A stretch of DNA of 15,022 nt. It comes from Haplosporangium gracile. Lineage: Eukaryota > Mortierellomycota > Mortierellomycetes > Mortierellales > Mortierellaceae. A program made the position numbers and the translations under genes. Positions 1 to 9,626 of this stretch are shown here, piece by piece. Each line of letters begins with the position of its first letter. Within the stretch, counting starts at the first letter, position 1. The stretch is from assembly GCA_015499985.1 (NCBI GenBank), contig JAAAUF010000303.1, positions 1-15,022 of the forward strand, in the 5' to 3' direction. Under the pieces are notes generated by a model. That model did no database searches, was not told where the DNA came from, and was given only the letters and a program-made list of their open reading frames with translations.

Positions 1-27
1 AGACCTTCTAATCGCGGATCGTCCTAG

Positions 28-77
28 CTGCTGTGTATCTGGCCATCACCCAGGTTCGTGCCCAGCTGGCAGAGTAA
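28..77 (+). CDS. 3' terminal exon of an unidentified protein (partial)
   Basis: A CTAAT branch-like sequence (8-12) followed by TAG (25-27) looks like the end of an intron. After it, a frame stays open to a TAA at 75-77 and gives a short tail reading AVYLAITQVRAQLAE. Upstream in the same frame there is a TAA at 9-11, which supports an intron boundary rather than a continuous frame. The rest of the gene lies outside the window. The tail is too short to name a family. A 3' untranslated region with AATAAA at 342-347 would fit this transcript. The call rests on splice-signal pattern only and could be wrong. Confidence 0.35.
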
Positions 78-341
78 AAAACGCCAGAATGAGACACAAC
101 CACCACCACCCGTCGAGCCGCCCCTCGCCGACAACGACCACCCTACCTAACCTCTTGTACTTTATTCCTCTTTGTAATTTATTTATCATGTTTCATCCTT
201 CGGTTCTTGGGACACTTGTCTTTTTTCCCAGTTTAGATGTAATCTTTATGCTTTTTTGGCATTTATTTTTACATCTTTTTAAACGGTGAGGACTGCCTGG
301 TGAATGGGAGGATTAGTTTACTGCACGCACACCCACGACAC

Positions 342-347
342 AATAAA
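342..347 (+). promoter_or_regulatory. Polyadenylation signal AATAAA of the leftmost + strand gene
   Basis: AATAAA is followed 12 nt later by a run of 14 A (360-373). It lies 265 nt after the TAA at 75-77 and just before the end of the convergent methyltransferase gene. This would be a normal fungal 3' end for the + strand transcript. On the opposite strand, possible AATAAA signals (TTTATT on + at 262-267 and around 180-185) would end the methyltransferase transcript, so the two transcripts may overlap at their 3' ends. Confidence 0.5.
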
Positions 348-412
348 TTTCTTAAAATCAAAAAAAAAAAAAAGTGCCACATATCAGAGTAGATACTCTG
401 ACAGCGATCCCT

Positions 413-1424
413 TCATTTCCTCAAGGTGCCGAGGATATGAGGAATGACCTCATAATCAGTCTGATCTGAAGGTTGTGCAAGATCGACTTCCTGCCAAACT
501 CCCGCACTCCTGAGGCTTTTCTCAGTGTCGCGACAGAGGCGACATGAGCCCATGAAAAAGGACCAGCCGATGTTGCAGAACCCTAAGAGAAACAAGCCGA
601 TTAGTCACCATAGTAAGACCTAAGAAGAGCGAGCAAGACCAATAAATGGCTCAGCCACATCCCTTCCTTATAAATAGTCCCTAAGTACATCCACCGCGAT
701 CCTATTACAAGCACCTACTTTGATAGAAGCGCAACAGTGGGCCACCACGCGAGACCTTGACGTGCTCATTCACGAACCAGTGGCCGCCTGGCTTGAGGAG
801 CTGGTACAGAAGCTGGATATTCTTCTCGGGCTCAGGGATACTGCACAGGCACAGAATACCAAAAATGCAGTCGACGCTACCAGGTTCGATCTTGCTGTCC
901 CAGGCAGACGGGTTGTTAACGAATTCAATGCCGACAGGAACGACTTGGTAAATATCCTGCAGACCGACCTCGTTAACACGCTTCTGCAACGCCTTGGCTG
1001 AGATAGGATTGGGCTCAACGCCATAGATCTTGGTGATACCACGGCCAGTGTTTTTCCTGCTGTGAAGCCCTCCGGCGTCATCAACGTTGCCGCTAAAACG
1101 GGCCAAGACATCTACCCACATGCCGCTTCCTGCACCAATCTCAAGCACGGTTCCATGGATGGGTGTGCTTACGACTTTATCCTGAACGCAACCACCCTTG
1201 ACGCGGCCCTCCAGGAGGGCAATGACACGTTCCTCATTGCTAGTTTTGATTTCCGGACCGATGGTGGCCCATAATGTGCCAAAGAGGGCTTCACGAAAGC
1301 CTGAAGGGGAGAATAGCGTGCCATAGTCCTTAGCTACGACAAGTGCTCGGATGGTGGCAGGGACATGCGAGAGCGAAAGCCACATTAAAAACCATGGCTT
1401 CATGAGGTTTTCGAGGAGACTCAT
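413..1424 (-). CDS. METTL7-like SAM-dependent methyltransferase, two exons
   Basis: This encodes a 291-residue class I methyltransferase resembling METTL7A/B (TMT1A/B), membrane-anchored proteins whose human members methylate thiols. The exons are 1424-719 and 582-413. The intron (718-583) starts GTAGGT, has a TGACTAATC branch site and ends CTCTTAG; splicing is in phase 1 and forms Arg236 of YQRF. Residues about 8-31 are hydrophobic and fit an N-terminal membrane anchor. Motif I is VLEIGAGSG (93-101), motif II is GVEPNP (135-140), the acidic post-motif is SVDCIFG (183-189), and LKPGGHWFVNEHV (210-222) follows. Exon 2 carries the family's C-terminal signature CRLCRDTEKSLRSAG, then a block ending VIPHILGTL. 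The ATG at 1424 has A at -3; an upstream in-frame TTG extension to 1451 is unlikely to be used. A Gly/Ser-rich insert (about 111-130) separates motifs I and II. The fungal substrate is unknown. The gene converges with the + strand gene at the left edge. Confidence 0.88.
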
Positions 1425-2024
1425 GATGGCTACTGGTAGGTAATGAACCAAAGAGATAAGGGGAGAGCGGCGGTTTTTATGGCGACAAAGTGTTAAATCA
1501 GTAGCGGAAAGAGATGGAGTGCAGATCTACGTGACTTTGCAGGGAGGCGTGAAGAAGAGATGAGCAGGAAAGAGAACGTGGGACTTTTAAAGGTACTTTT
1601 AGTTTTTACGTACAAAAAAAATAAGACTTTTGTATGCAAACGGTTTATTAATCACCCTTTCACCCAACAACCCGCCAACTGTAAGTGCAACAGCCACTCC
1701 CCAGGAACCCTCTATCCCGCAACAATCTCTAGGCAGAGCAGCGAGCGAGTGTCAAAAATAAAAGGGTAGTATCTCACTAATCCCGTGTAAATCGAGCGAG
1801 CAAGGGTCAAAAAAATTGGTCGCTCGCCCATCCGCTCGCAGCTCTGCTATGCCCCCATGACTGTGCACTACTCCACCCCTCATTGCCTATATTGTATCTG
1901 TTTGTGCCTTTATAGAAAGGTCCAAGACAAAGGTATAAAGATTGACAAATACCAACAGGACATGGGATCACAGGAGCAAATGTGTAACAGCTCATATTTT
2001 AACAATAATCTGCGGGAGAACTGG
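1425..2024. other. Intergenic region holding the methyltransferase promoter
   Basis: No gene is seen in these 600 bases. The part next to 1425 should hold the promoter and leader of the - strand methyltransferase, and pyrimidine-rich stretches are visible on that strand around 1445-1480 and 1540-1580. Two similar GAGCGAG...GTCAAAAA segments (about 1742-1760 and 1793-1815) form an imperfect direct repeat. CGAGCGA at 1792-1798 can pair with TCGCTCG at 1821-1827, a 7-bp stem with a 22-nt loop. The meaning of these is unknown. Confidence 0.5.
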
Positions 2025-4414
2025 CTAAATACCAATTGACTTCTCAAACATATTCTGTCCTTGAAATTCTTCTCCCTGTCTTGCTCGCTTGTTCGACTTT
2101 GGCGTAAACAGGATGTACGGCTCTAATATCCTGGATCGCTGAGGTGGGGTGATAGGAAGAGGGGTTATAGGATTAAGAGCGAAAGTTTCGATTACATCAA
2201 GGGCGAATTTCCTTGTATGCTCCTTTTGTTGAAAATAAATTATGCGCAAAAAAAAAGGAGCCACCTCGAAAACAATGGGAATAAAAAAAATCACTAACAG
2301 CAAATTCCAACAACAAGTGGAGCGAATCGGACTTCAGGAATGGCTTGAGCTTAAGATACATGAGACGGAAGCCAAGCACTAGACATTGTAGATCGTCCTG
2401 CTCCAAGAATGTCCTCGTAGCGACGCAAGGTGTAAAAGTCCACAACTAGGCCCCGCCCCTCAGCTATGGCAGGATAGCTCTTGGTGATGTCCAGTCCCCT
2501 TCCCTCCAGATCCAAAAGAATGGCACCGTTGAGGCGAACCGACTTTCTCTGCTGTTGTTGACAAACAGCATCCGAGGCTTTACTGACTTAACTCAAAGAC
2601 GCAGATCTCATTATTCCAAGTATGATCAGCGTACACTCGGATGCTCATGTCCACCTTCCTTCCGCAAATGTACTTGTTCGTCGGGCCAAATTCATCCTCA
2701 GTAAGCAAGCGACAATCTCTTGCAGCTGTCGACACCAGTTCTCCTCTTTTTAAAGGAAAGTATGTATAACAAATAAATTAGTGTTTGATTTACCAATGAA
2801 TGACCCTGACTATACTTCGATTTTAACGTGCGGTATGGCTCTGACTTTGGTACCTTGAAAGAGCGTGTTAAAGACTTGCGTCCAAGCAGAGACGTAATTA
2901 TGCTCTGATGTCGGGGGTTCGAGCTGCCCAATTGCCAAAAATGAACAGATGTGGTCCATGGTCAGAAGCGCTACGTGTACAGCTTTTTGTTCCTTGTCTC
3001 TTGCTGTCAGTTTTGCCGACTGTGAAAGTAGCTCCCAGACCTTCAGCTGCAGACCCAAGAGATTCGGCTCAGCATAAGGGTCTTCTTCTATGCCCGGGCA
3101 CAACGCCAACAACAGCTCCGATAGCAATGCCTCCGCTCTTGACATCCTCTGCGAGAGCCATGGAAGAAGCGACATAGCCTTGATCGTTGACGAAAGAGTA
3201 AATCCCATTGCTGTTGGGGAAAGGGTGTTGATAATGCCCGATAAGAGAACCCTGAATAAGGAATAGTATTAGAGAACCGAAAGGAAATAAAAAATACAAA
3301 AAAAAGAAATACTAAACTCACAGTATATCCTTGCTAACTTTGTTGGACTTCTCCAGATCTTCGTACGCATGCTTGGCCATCTCCCTGTGATTCAAGAATG
3401 AAAACGACATCGTATAATCAGGGAGCAGCCTATCCTCTCCTCGCGCCTTTGGAGGTGGAAGGATTAGTACACATTTTGATAGATAGATGAATACAGAAAC
3501 ACCAAACATAATTATTGTTGTAACAGAGGCGCATTCACAAACCTTCTTGAAGACATATAGAATGAGGTCATAGAAGGATGTGGCCTTGGCGCGTGTGATC
3601 TCATCCTCAGTGAAGTCAACTTCAGGTTGGTTATCCTCGTGAACGATGTCTGTTGAGCCCTCGCTTTGGGTAGACTTGTCTAAACGTAGAAAAGATCCTA
3701 ACAGAGATAGCACATTGGGGTCAAACCAAGGACTACAGTAGATTTTACGCAACCAAGAACGCTCGGCACTGGTTCGGTTGTGGTCTATGATCACATATAT
3801 AAATATTACGCGATCACAAAGAACGTTGAATGCAGATCTAAACAACGCAGTCATCATACCTTTGACATTTTTATCCATTTCATAGATCCCTTGCTGCGCC
3901 TGAGAGAGCTTGAAGCAGTGTAGCGTGGCAGACAGGCCGCGGCTACTTTATAGGATATTAATTAGCATTCCGATTTTCCGGAAAAATAAAAGTATATTTC
4001 AATGACAAACTCGTTACCTGACTGCTGCTTGTGATCGTTCTGCGCTTTCGAGGACAGCATGGCATCTGAAGTTGACGTCAGTGGAAGACGAGCATTTGCG
4101 GATGACTCATGAGGCGGCCGTGCTGCAGCGGAGGATCTGCTGTGGTCAAGCTCCTCTTTAGCCGCTAGTAGTGATAGTGACCAAAAAAAAGGTCAGTCAA
4201 ATCATTCGGGGTTGATCAAAACAAACATACTTGACCTTCTCATGTAGCTAACCTTCCACTAGGAGATCGATCTCGCCGGTAAGCAAGTCTGCCGCTCCTA
4301 CCGCACAGCTTCTGGAACCTTGCTTGTAGTTACAATCTTGTACTCGTCCTTGCAGGCAGCTAGGAATTCGTCGTTGAACTGCAGACTCAAGGCTTCTGCT
4401 TCGTTTGTTTCCGG
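2025..4414 (-). pseudogene. Broken multi-exon gene with a PD-(D/E)XK nuclease-like C-terminal half
   Basis: Read on the - strand, the exons I can join are about 4414-4253, 4164-4018, about 3948-3860, 3784-3543, 3446-3322, 3251-2794, 2743-2299 and 2222-2025. Introns 4252-4165, 3859-3785, 3542-3447, 3321-3252 and 2298-2223 have GT-AG ends and keep phase. The 3251-2794 exon encodes a helical Leu-rich segment (EALLSELLLALCPG, later SAWTQVFNTLFQGTKVRA). Next comes a core with FGPTNK, CGRKVD, WNNEICVFE, an expected Lys, QQQQRKSVRLNGAIL, then AEGRGLVVDFYTLRRYEDILGAGRS. The spacing D-x18-E-x-K plus the downstream Gln resembles PD-(D/E)XK nucleases. The tail is Pro-rich with a basic, NLS-like KSNKRAR. 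Lesions: TAG at 2812-2810, a 7-nt insertion near 2589-2583, an extra base near 2353, a frame break near 4300, and an unresolved junction near 3950. From memory this resembles a multicopy Mortierellaceae hypothetical family. The start codon is not identifiable. Confidence 0.7.
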
Positions 4415-4990
4415 CAGTCACGAACATGGTTCAAATAACAGAGATAGGTCGAACGGAAATCCTAGTGCCGGCGAATATCCCATAGCGCGTGGTCAGTGAA
4501 GTTCAACATCATGAAGACTTGCTAAAGCGTGCTGCCTGACACTGGCGCTGCTCCTATTAAGATAACATAAACTGAATGCCGGATTGAAAGTCTCCGTGCC
4601 GACATGTGTTAGCTGGCTAGATTGTCATAGGAGTCTGTCCAGTTTAGTTTCATCATAAAGGGTCTGCAGAAACCAATTGAGGTATAAGGCGGCAATGTTT
4701 CCGCGTCCTCCAAGAGGGTCGACCGTTCAACTTGGAGGTTCATGTGGGCGCGACCGCTTTTAGAACTACAGCTGCGTCTGAGCTTGTGTGTTCACCATCA
4801 ACTAGTCCAATGTGGGTGTGGGATGCACCAATTATACCCGCCATGTGCGCAATCACTTACCAATCAAGATGGAGGACGATTGATGCGGAGAGAGTGAGAG
4901 TGCGTGTGTGTGTATGCAGAGAAGGTCTTTAAGTTACAGAGGGCGTAGTTTGGGCATTTTTTTAAAATACCTGGGTGGACCAACGTGGAT
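4415..4990. other. Gene-less region upstream of the broken gene
   Basis: No convincing coding sequence is seen on either strand. Short open stretches on the - strand (for example around 4530-4740) may be more decayed 5' sequence of the neighbouring broken gene, but I cannot tie them to its frame. A GT/GA-rich stretch occurs at about 4885-4920. Confidence 0.4.
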
Positions 4991-4992
4991 TT

Positions 4993-5021
4993 CCCCCCCC
5001 CCCCCTCCTTTTTTTTTTTTT
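4993..5021. repeat. Adjoining poly-C and poly-T tracts
   Basis: Thirteen C (4993-5005), then TCC, then thirteen T (5009-5021). This is simple sequence with no gene association, and it is a likely place for length errors in assembly. Confidence 0.9.
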
Positions 5022-5847
5022 GCTCCGTTCATGTTAACGACGATTTGCAAATCCATGTAGTGTGTTTCGTTTTGGTGGCACCTGTGAGGATTCTTTTGAA
5101 GATCAACATAGGCGATCGGTACTTTTGGCCATTGTAGTGTTTGAAGTGCATTTTTTCTCCCATGTTATTCGGCGACTTTCATTCACCATGGCGATGATGT
5201 CTTTGATTACGTTCGTTTGTACATGATGAATATCACGATTGATTGTTGTCGGTGGTACTCTAGCTTATTTTGAAATGAGTGAACTGAGGATAGTGCGTTG
5301 TGGTATGTGTCGTGGATCAAAGCGGGATATTGGAAGCGGACTATAGGAGGGCTTGGTCCAATGAACAGGATGGTGTGGGGAAGATGTGGATTGGCGTGGG
5401 AAGAAAATGATGAGGAGAGATATATTTCGATAAGACTCTGTGACGAATTACTCTTTGCTATCTGCTGTCCTTTATACTAAATGAGAATAGTCGCGACGCG
5501 AGCCTGCGTTGTCCGTGACAGTATGCCTTCTCCTAGCCCTTTTTCTTTTTTTCTTCACATTTTGAATTCGTCTTGTTCTTTAGCGCTGACTGTTATTTAT
5601 CATCTCTCTTTATTTCAAGTAAAAATGCGAATTCAGATCGAGAGATGAGGCCGGCTGAAGACCTCCGAATAATATGAATTAGTAATTGAACACGCAATAA
5701 CGCGACTAATAAAAAAATGATAGCAGCAGAGGATGCAAAAGTTCGTTGCAATCTTTGAGATTTTTGACGCCCATGTCGTACCACCACATCCTCTGATGCG
5801 GAAAAACGGTGGGTCGCCCTTTTCAAATTTTAAAAGTAGACGTGGTT

Positions 5848-5868
5848 AAAAGAGAGTCGCTCTCTTTT
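5848..5868. repeat. Perfect 9-bp hairpin
   Basis: AAAAGAGAG (5848-5856), TCG (5857-5859) and CTCTCTTTT (5860-5868) form a perfect inverted repeat with a three-base loop. It lies in gene-less DNA. The function is unknown and it may be chance in purine/pyrimidine-rich sequence. Confidence 0.8.
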
Positions 5869-6352
5869 GCTTACTGACATCTACTATTGCTAAGGTTTCT
5901 TTTAGAGTGCTTTATGCTGACCAACGATACGGTTTCATTTGATGCTGGTTGTCGTTCTGGTAGCGATTGTTATAAGCTTCAAACTTGTTAGATACTACAT
6001 CTCCCTGGTGCGTAATAGTAGGTAGACTCACTTTTCATGGAAAGTTGATTGGCGCTAGGAGGTCGATAACTTTTCATTTCTCTAATGCACCGATGCCTTT
6101 TGCTTCTTCTTCATTTTACTCGACGGTTCTTCCTGTGCAAGGTTTCTTTCGTGCTAGTTAATATCTGTGTTTACTTTAAACGTGAAGGGTGTCGTCAATG
6201 AGTGAGCTTGTTTGTGTACTTTGTTGTTGGAGTACTATTGATTTTCTATAAAGTTAACTGAGCGATCTCAGGTATATTGTAAAGCTCTCATTTGTTCCTT
6301 TTTACATGTTCATATACAACACGCGACGATATCCCTAGGTGCGGCATTCTCG

Positions 6353-6376
6353 TTTTTTTTTTTTTTTTTTTTTTTT
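6353..6376. repeat. T24 homopolymer tract
   Basis: An uninterrupted run of 24 T on the + strand (A24 on the - strand), followed by more T-rich sequence at about 6394-6412. No retroposon body or target-site duplication was recognised next to it. Confidence 0.9.
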
Positions 6377-6529
6377 GAGCCCCTTGGGCCCTATTTTTCT
6401 TGTGTTTTTTTTTGTAAGCCCGATGGCGATCATCTGTCTCGAGATGCCTTTTTTCCCTCTTTCCTATTTCATTTTTCGCTCTTCTTTTGGTGCTGTCGTA
6501 CATGTTTTTATTTAAGCAATCATACGACT

Positions 6530-6571
6530 CAGATGGGATAAAGTCCTAGACATCGGTCTAGGCAGATGGGA
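6530..6571. repeat. Hairpin flanked by 9-nt direct repeats
   Basis: CCTAGAC (6545-6551), ATCG (6552-6555) and GTCTAGG (6556-6562) form a perfect 7-bp stem with a four-base loop. It is flanked by two copies of CAGATGGGA (6530-6538 and 6563-6571). The role is unknown. Confidence 0.75.
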
Positions 6572-8204
6572 CTCGGTGGTGAACAGGTAGTGACTGAAAA
6601 ATAGGAAGAAAAAAAAACTCAAGTGGATACGTAAGCTTGATTAAAAAAGTCTCTGAGCATTGAACATCCGTAACCATACCACGACCCTCACCGATTTAGG
6701 GGCGGGTTAAGCTTCCCTAATAGGCATTTAACGATTTAGTTTCAAACTAATAGAGTAAAGAATGTGAATTCGACTTCATACTTTCTGACCTTCTACATTG
6801 CCGGGGTTACATCAGTTTTTTTTCTGTTCACATCGTTCGGGGAGAGAAGATTATTTCCTTCTTTTTGTTCTCCTGTTTTCGATCGTGAGGACTATACACT
6901 TGAAGGATATCTGGTATATTTTTTTTTTTTTGAGCAACAGGGTGGCGCTCTTGCGTCTCGTGAGGATTTAGACTGGCAGCGATTCTTCTGGAAGTTGTAG
7001 GGCTGAGGCGCATTTTTTTTTATTGTTCATATTATTTAGCAATACAAATTCCTCTTGATCTTGTATTCTTCGACCGTGTTCATTTCTGAAGGACTGTTCA
7101 GATAGTGATGGCGAGATTATTCAATTGGATGTTGTTGATGTCGCGCTCGGTTTTTTCTGGTAGAAAAGTAGACTGGGCGATAACGTACGGGGTATGCCTC
7201 GTCTTTCAATCAACCTAATGCGGCCAGTGACGATGCACGTCGAAGAGAGTGGTGCTTTCCTTTTGGAAATAATAAATATGACAGAATGGGGACGATCTGC
7301 AACCACAATTTCACGGTTCCTGTATATTTTTTTGTTGCTATTTGAAGTCGACTGCACCATGTTGTGTACTTCATTTGGCAAATGAACTCGGATTGATCTT
7401 TGCCATATTCGCTCGCCTTTAAAATATGCGAGTTGGTAAGGAAGTAGCGAAGCCATTGTCAGAAGAAAAAAAAGAAAAAAAAAAAAAGAACAAAAGAATG
7501 GTATTTGAGTTTAGCGACGAATGTTTGGATGGTTGACGCCCTTGTTCGTACAGCAAGTAGAACGCCTTTTTCTCTTCTTAGGGGAACAGTTGAAAACTTT
7601 GTAATCTTTGCACGACTCTGACTCTTGACCTCTGTTAAGGTTGCATCTTTTTTTCTTCTTCTCCTGTTCATAGTGCTCGTCGATTAAAAGTGGTGTTATC
7701 CTTTCAAGTGATGAACTTGACATAAGGAGGATACCAAGTACTTTTCTTTGACTCGGATATAATGTTTCTGTACTAATGCTCTCCTTTGAAAAAATATGGC
7801 GACAGTAAAGTAGTAATTTGCTATTAGAAAAACAAAAAGAAAGACGCAGCGCGATGTTTGAGGAACATCGGATCCACTTCTTTTCTTTTACTTTATGTAA
7901 GGTGGAGGCGCAGGGAATGGCGGACTGGGAGGAAGGAAAGGTGTGCATCAATGTAAGGGAGAAATCGGGTGGTACTTGTAGGCATCCATGAATGTGAGAG
8001 CTTGATTTATTGATAGATCGGTTGTTGATTGCCATGGGACCCATGCCCACGCGTCAGCATACTCTTAGTTATCAATGCAACAATGTGCCTAAAGTATTTG
8101 TTGGACAAAAAACGAGCAGTCATTCTTCTATCGACAATTAGCTACCTCAATGAGCACAATCAGCAACAACCCCGTCTGGGCTTTCTCGGGGCCTTGTATC
8201 TACC

Positions 8205-8227
8205 TTTTTTTTTTTTTTTTTTTTTTT
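8205..8227. repeat. T23 homopolymer tract
   Basis: An uninterrupted run of 23 T on the + strand in gene-less DNA, with no associated gene or element boundary recognised. Confidence 0.9.
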
Positions 8228-8587
8228 CCTGAGAACTGAGACAAATTGTGTGCTTTGATCCCTGCCACTCCAATTTCCCTTCTCCACAAAATTACATCTC
8301 AAGGATCAGTTACACACCATCTCCCTCTTCCATCGTATCCAGAATAGAAAAGTGGCGCATGGCGGCCAAGTTGTCACAGAATCATCTCTGCTCAGACGAA
8401 AAGTCCATTCTTCAGTAGTGGTTTGAAGTTGAATGACATCTCCTTTTTTTTAGTTTTTATTATGAACTGTAAGCATAGGAAATAGAAAGGGAGGAAGGGA
8501 AGGGACATCTACTCCTCGAAACGGATACCATCAACGTCTCTCCATCTCTTATTTTTCTTTGGACCGAGCAGCCGTCCGTCTGACCGT

Positions 8588-9472
8588 GTGATCCACTTTA
8601 TTAGCGTACACGATGATATTTCAAAGAATTCCAGCGGGGGGGAACTAGAAGAAACGAAGGCGTCACGGCGGCTCTTTGCAATTCATCTTTTCTTTTCTCT
8701 CTACTTCAGGTATCAATGTTCACTATTAGTCTCATCGCATAGCTTACCAACGGTCGGCAATTTTTTGATTCATTGCCCCCATACGACGACCAGTTTTGAA
8801 ATACATTATTCCAGCGCGTATTTGGTAACAACGAAAAACGCGGGGACAGGGTTCAGGAGGCGTGAGCGCAAAAAAATAACAAGAAACAACTCCCCCACCT
8901 CTCCCCTTCTCCCCCTCAGGTCAGAAAAGGGTTTGACTCTGAGTAACATTTCCAAGGAAAGAAGGGCGTGTGACGTCTCTGGGGTTGGTTGGTTGGTTTG
9001 GCTGGAGATGAATGCTCAATTTTTTTATATATTTTTTTCGGAGCGTTGCCTAAAAGAGAATATTCGCACGCATTCGGACCATGCGGATTGTTGGTGGGGG
9101 GGAGTTTTGAGGGAAATACATACGAGATCTATAAAAAGTACATTGTCGTGGGTAAACAGAACCGCCCCTTCGCTCCAACTCCTACTCACACTTTTTTTTT
9201 TTTTGCATTTCTCTTCTCTTTTCACGTCTTTTTCTTTCCGTTGTTCAATCTCAAGGATCACGGAGAACGGAGAATATCCTTTAAAAAAAGGAATGAGAGG
9301 TACGAATAAGGAAGGAGAACATGGCGATCAATTACAGGACAGGAATGCGAGTGAGAGTGCTTCTGGGAAGTGGAGAAGACAGAACGCGGCCCCGGGGTTA
9401 TCTGACTGTGTGTGGAGCAGACAAGCCCTCTATGTGAGTGTGAGTCTGGACAAGGAGGAAGTATGCGTGTGA
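8588..9472 (+). other. Long stop-free frame of doubtful coding status
   Basis: One frame stays open for 294 codons, beginning at a GTG rather than an ATG. The translation has no domain I recognise, is rich in Ser, Phe, Arg and His in low-complexity clusters, and lacks the codon bias of the downstream dehydrogenase gene. Two strong acceptor-like sites (polypyrimidine plus CAG ending at about 8709 and 8919) lie inside. They could belong to spliced leader exons of the downstream gene. I treat it as probably non-coding but unexplained. Confidence 0.3.
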
Positions 9473-9522
9473 ACTGCATGTAATAAGAGTAAATATTGGT
9501 CCCAGAAAAGAGTTGATTGATT

Positions 9523-9597
9523 GAGTAAGTGAGTAAGTGAGTAAGTGAGTGAGTAAGTGAGTAAGTGAGTGAGTGAGTAAGTGAGTGAGTAAGTGAG
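9523..9597. repeat. GAGT/AAGT tetranucleotide tandem array
   Basis: About 75 bases made of GAGT and AAGT units in irregular order, about 320 nt upstream of the dehydrogenase E2 start codon. It is a microsatellite-like array with no CRISPR-type spacers. Confidence 0.9.
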
Positions 9598-9626
9598 GGA
9601 TAGAAGTGATGCCCCTGGAGTTCAAA

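Larger units (their letters stand above)
5022..8587. other. Long gene-less region with a G+T-biased + strand
   Basis: About 3.5 kb without a recognisable gene. Every open frame here is short and has low-complexity content, and none shows the C-ending codon bias of the two housekeeping genes downstream. From about 5030 to 7450 the + strand is visibly rich in T and G and poor in A and C. Several homopolymer runs occur (6353-6376, 6921-6931, 7466-7488, 8205-8227). No tRNA, rRNA or snRNA pattern, terminal inverted repeats, LTRs or transposase fragments were recognised. It may be plain intergenic DNA, an old degraded element or an unrecognised non-coding transcript. Confidence 0.5.

Noticed and set aside
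720..1274. Open + strand frames opposite the methyltransferase
   Set aside because: They are antisense shadows of a gene with clear family motifs.
1425..1451. N-terminal extension of the methyltransferase
   Set aside because: The extended frame begins at TTG. The ATG at 1424-1422 has a good context and leads straight into the membrane-anchor segment.
2916..2928. GGTTCGAGCTGCC resembling a tRNA B box
   Set aside because: There is no matching A box or cloverleaf around it, and it lies within an exon of the broken gene on the other strand.
3069..3299. Open - strand frame containing IGHYQHPFPNSNGIYSFVND
   Set aside because: Looks protein-like, but the neighbouring frame joins in phase to the exon before it through a good intron (3321-3252) and continues into the conserved-looking Leu-rich segment. 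This one ends quickly and is a shadow.
6764..7000. 78-codon open frame with an Phe-rich N-terminal part
   Set aside because: Low-complexity T-rich sequence without a recognisable domain, no codon bias, and a homopolymer T run inside it.
9523..9597. CRISPR-like or minisatellite array
   Set aside because: The units are 4 nt with no spacers, and the context is a fungal genome.
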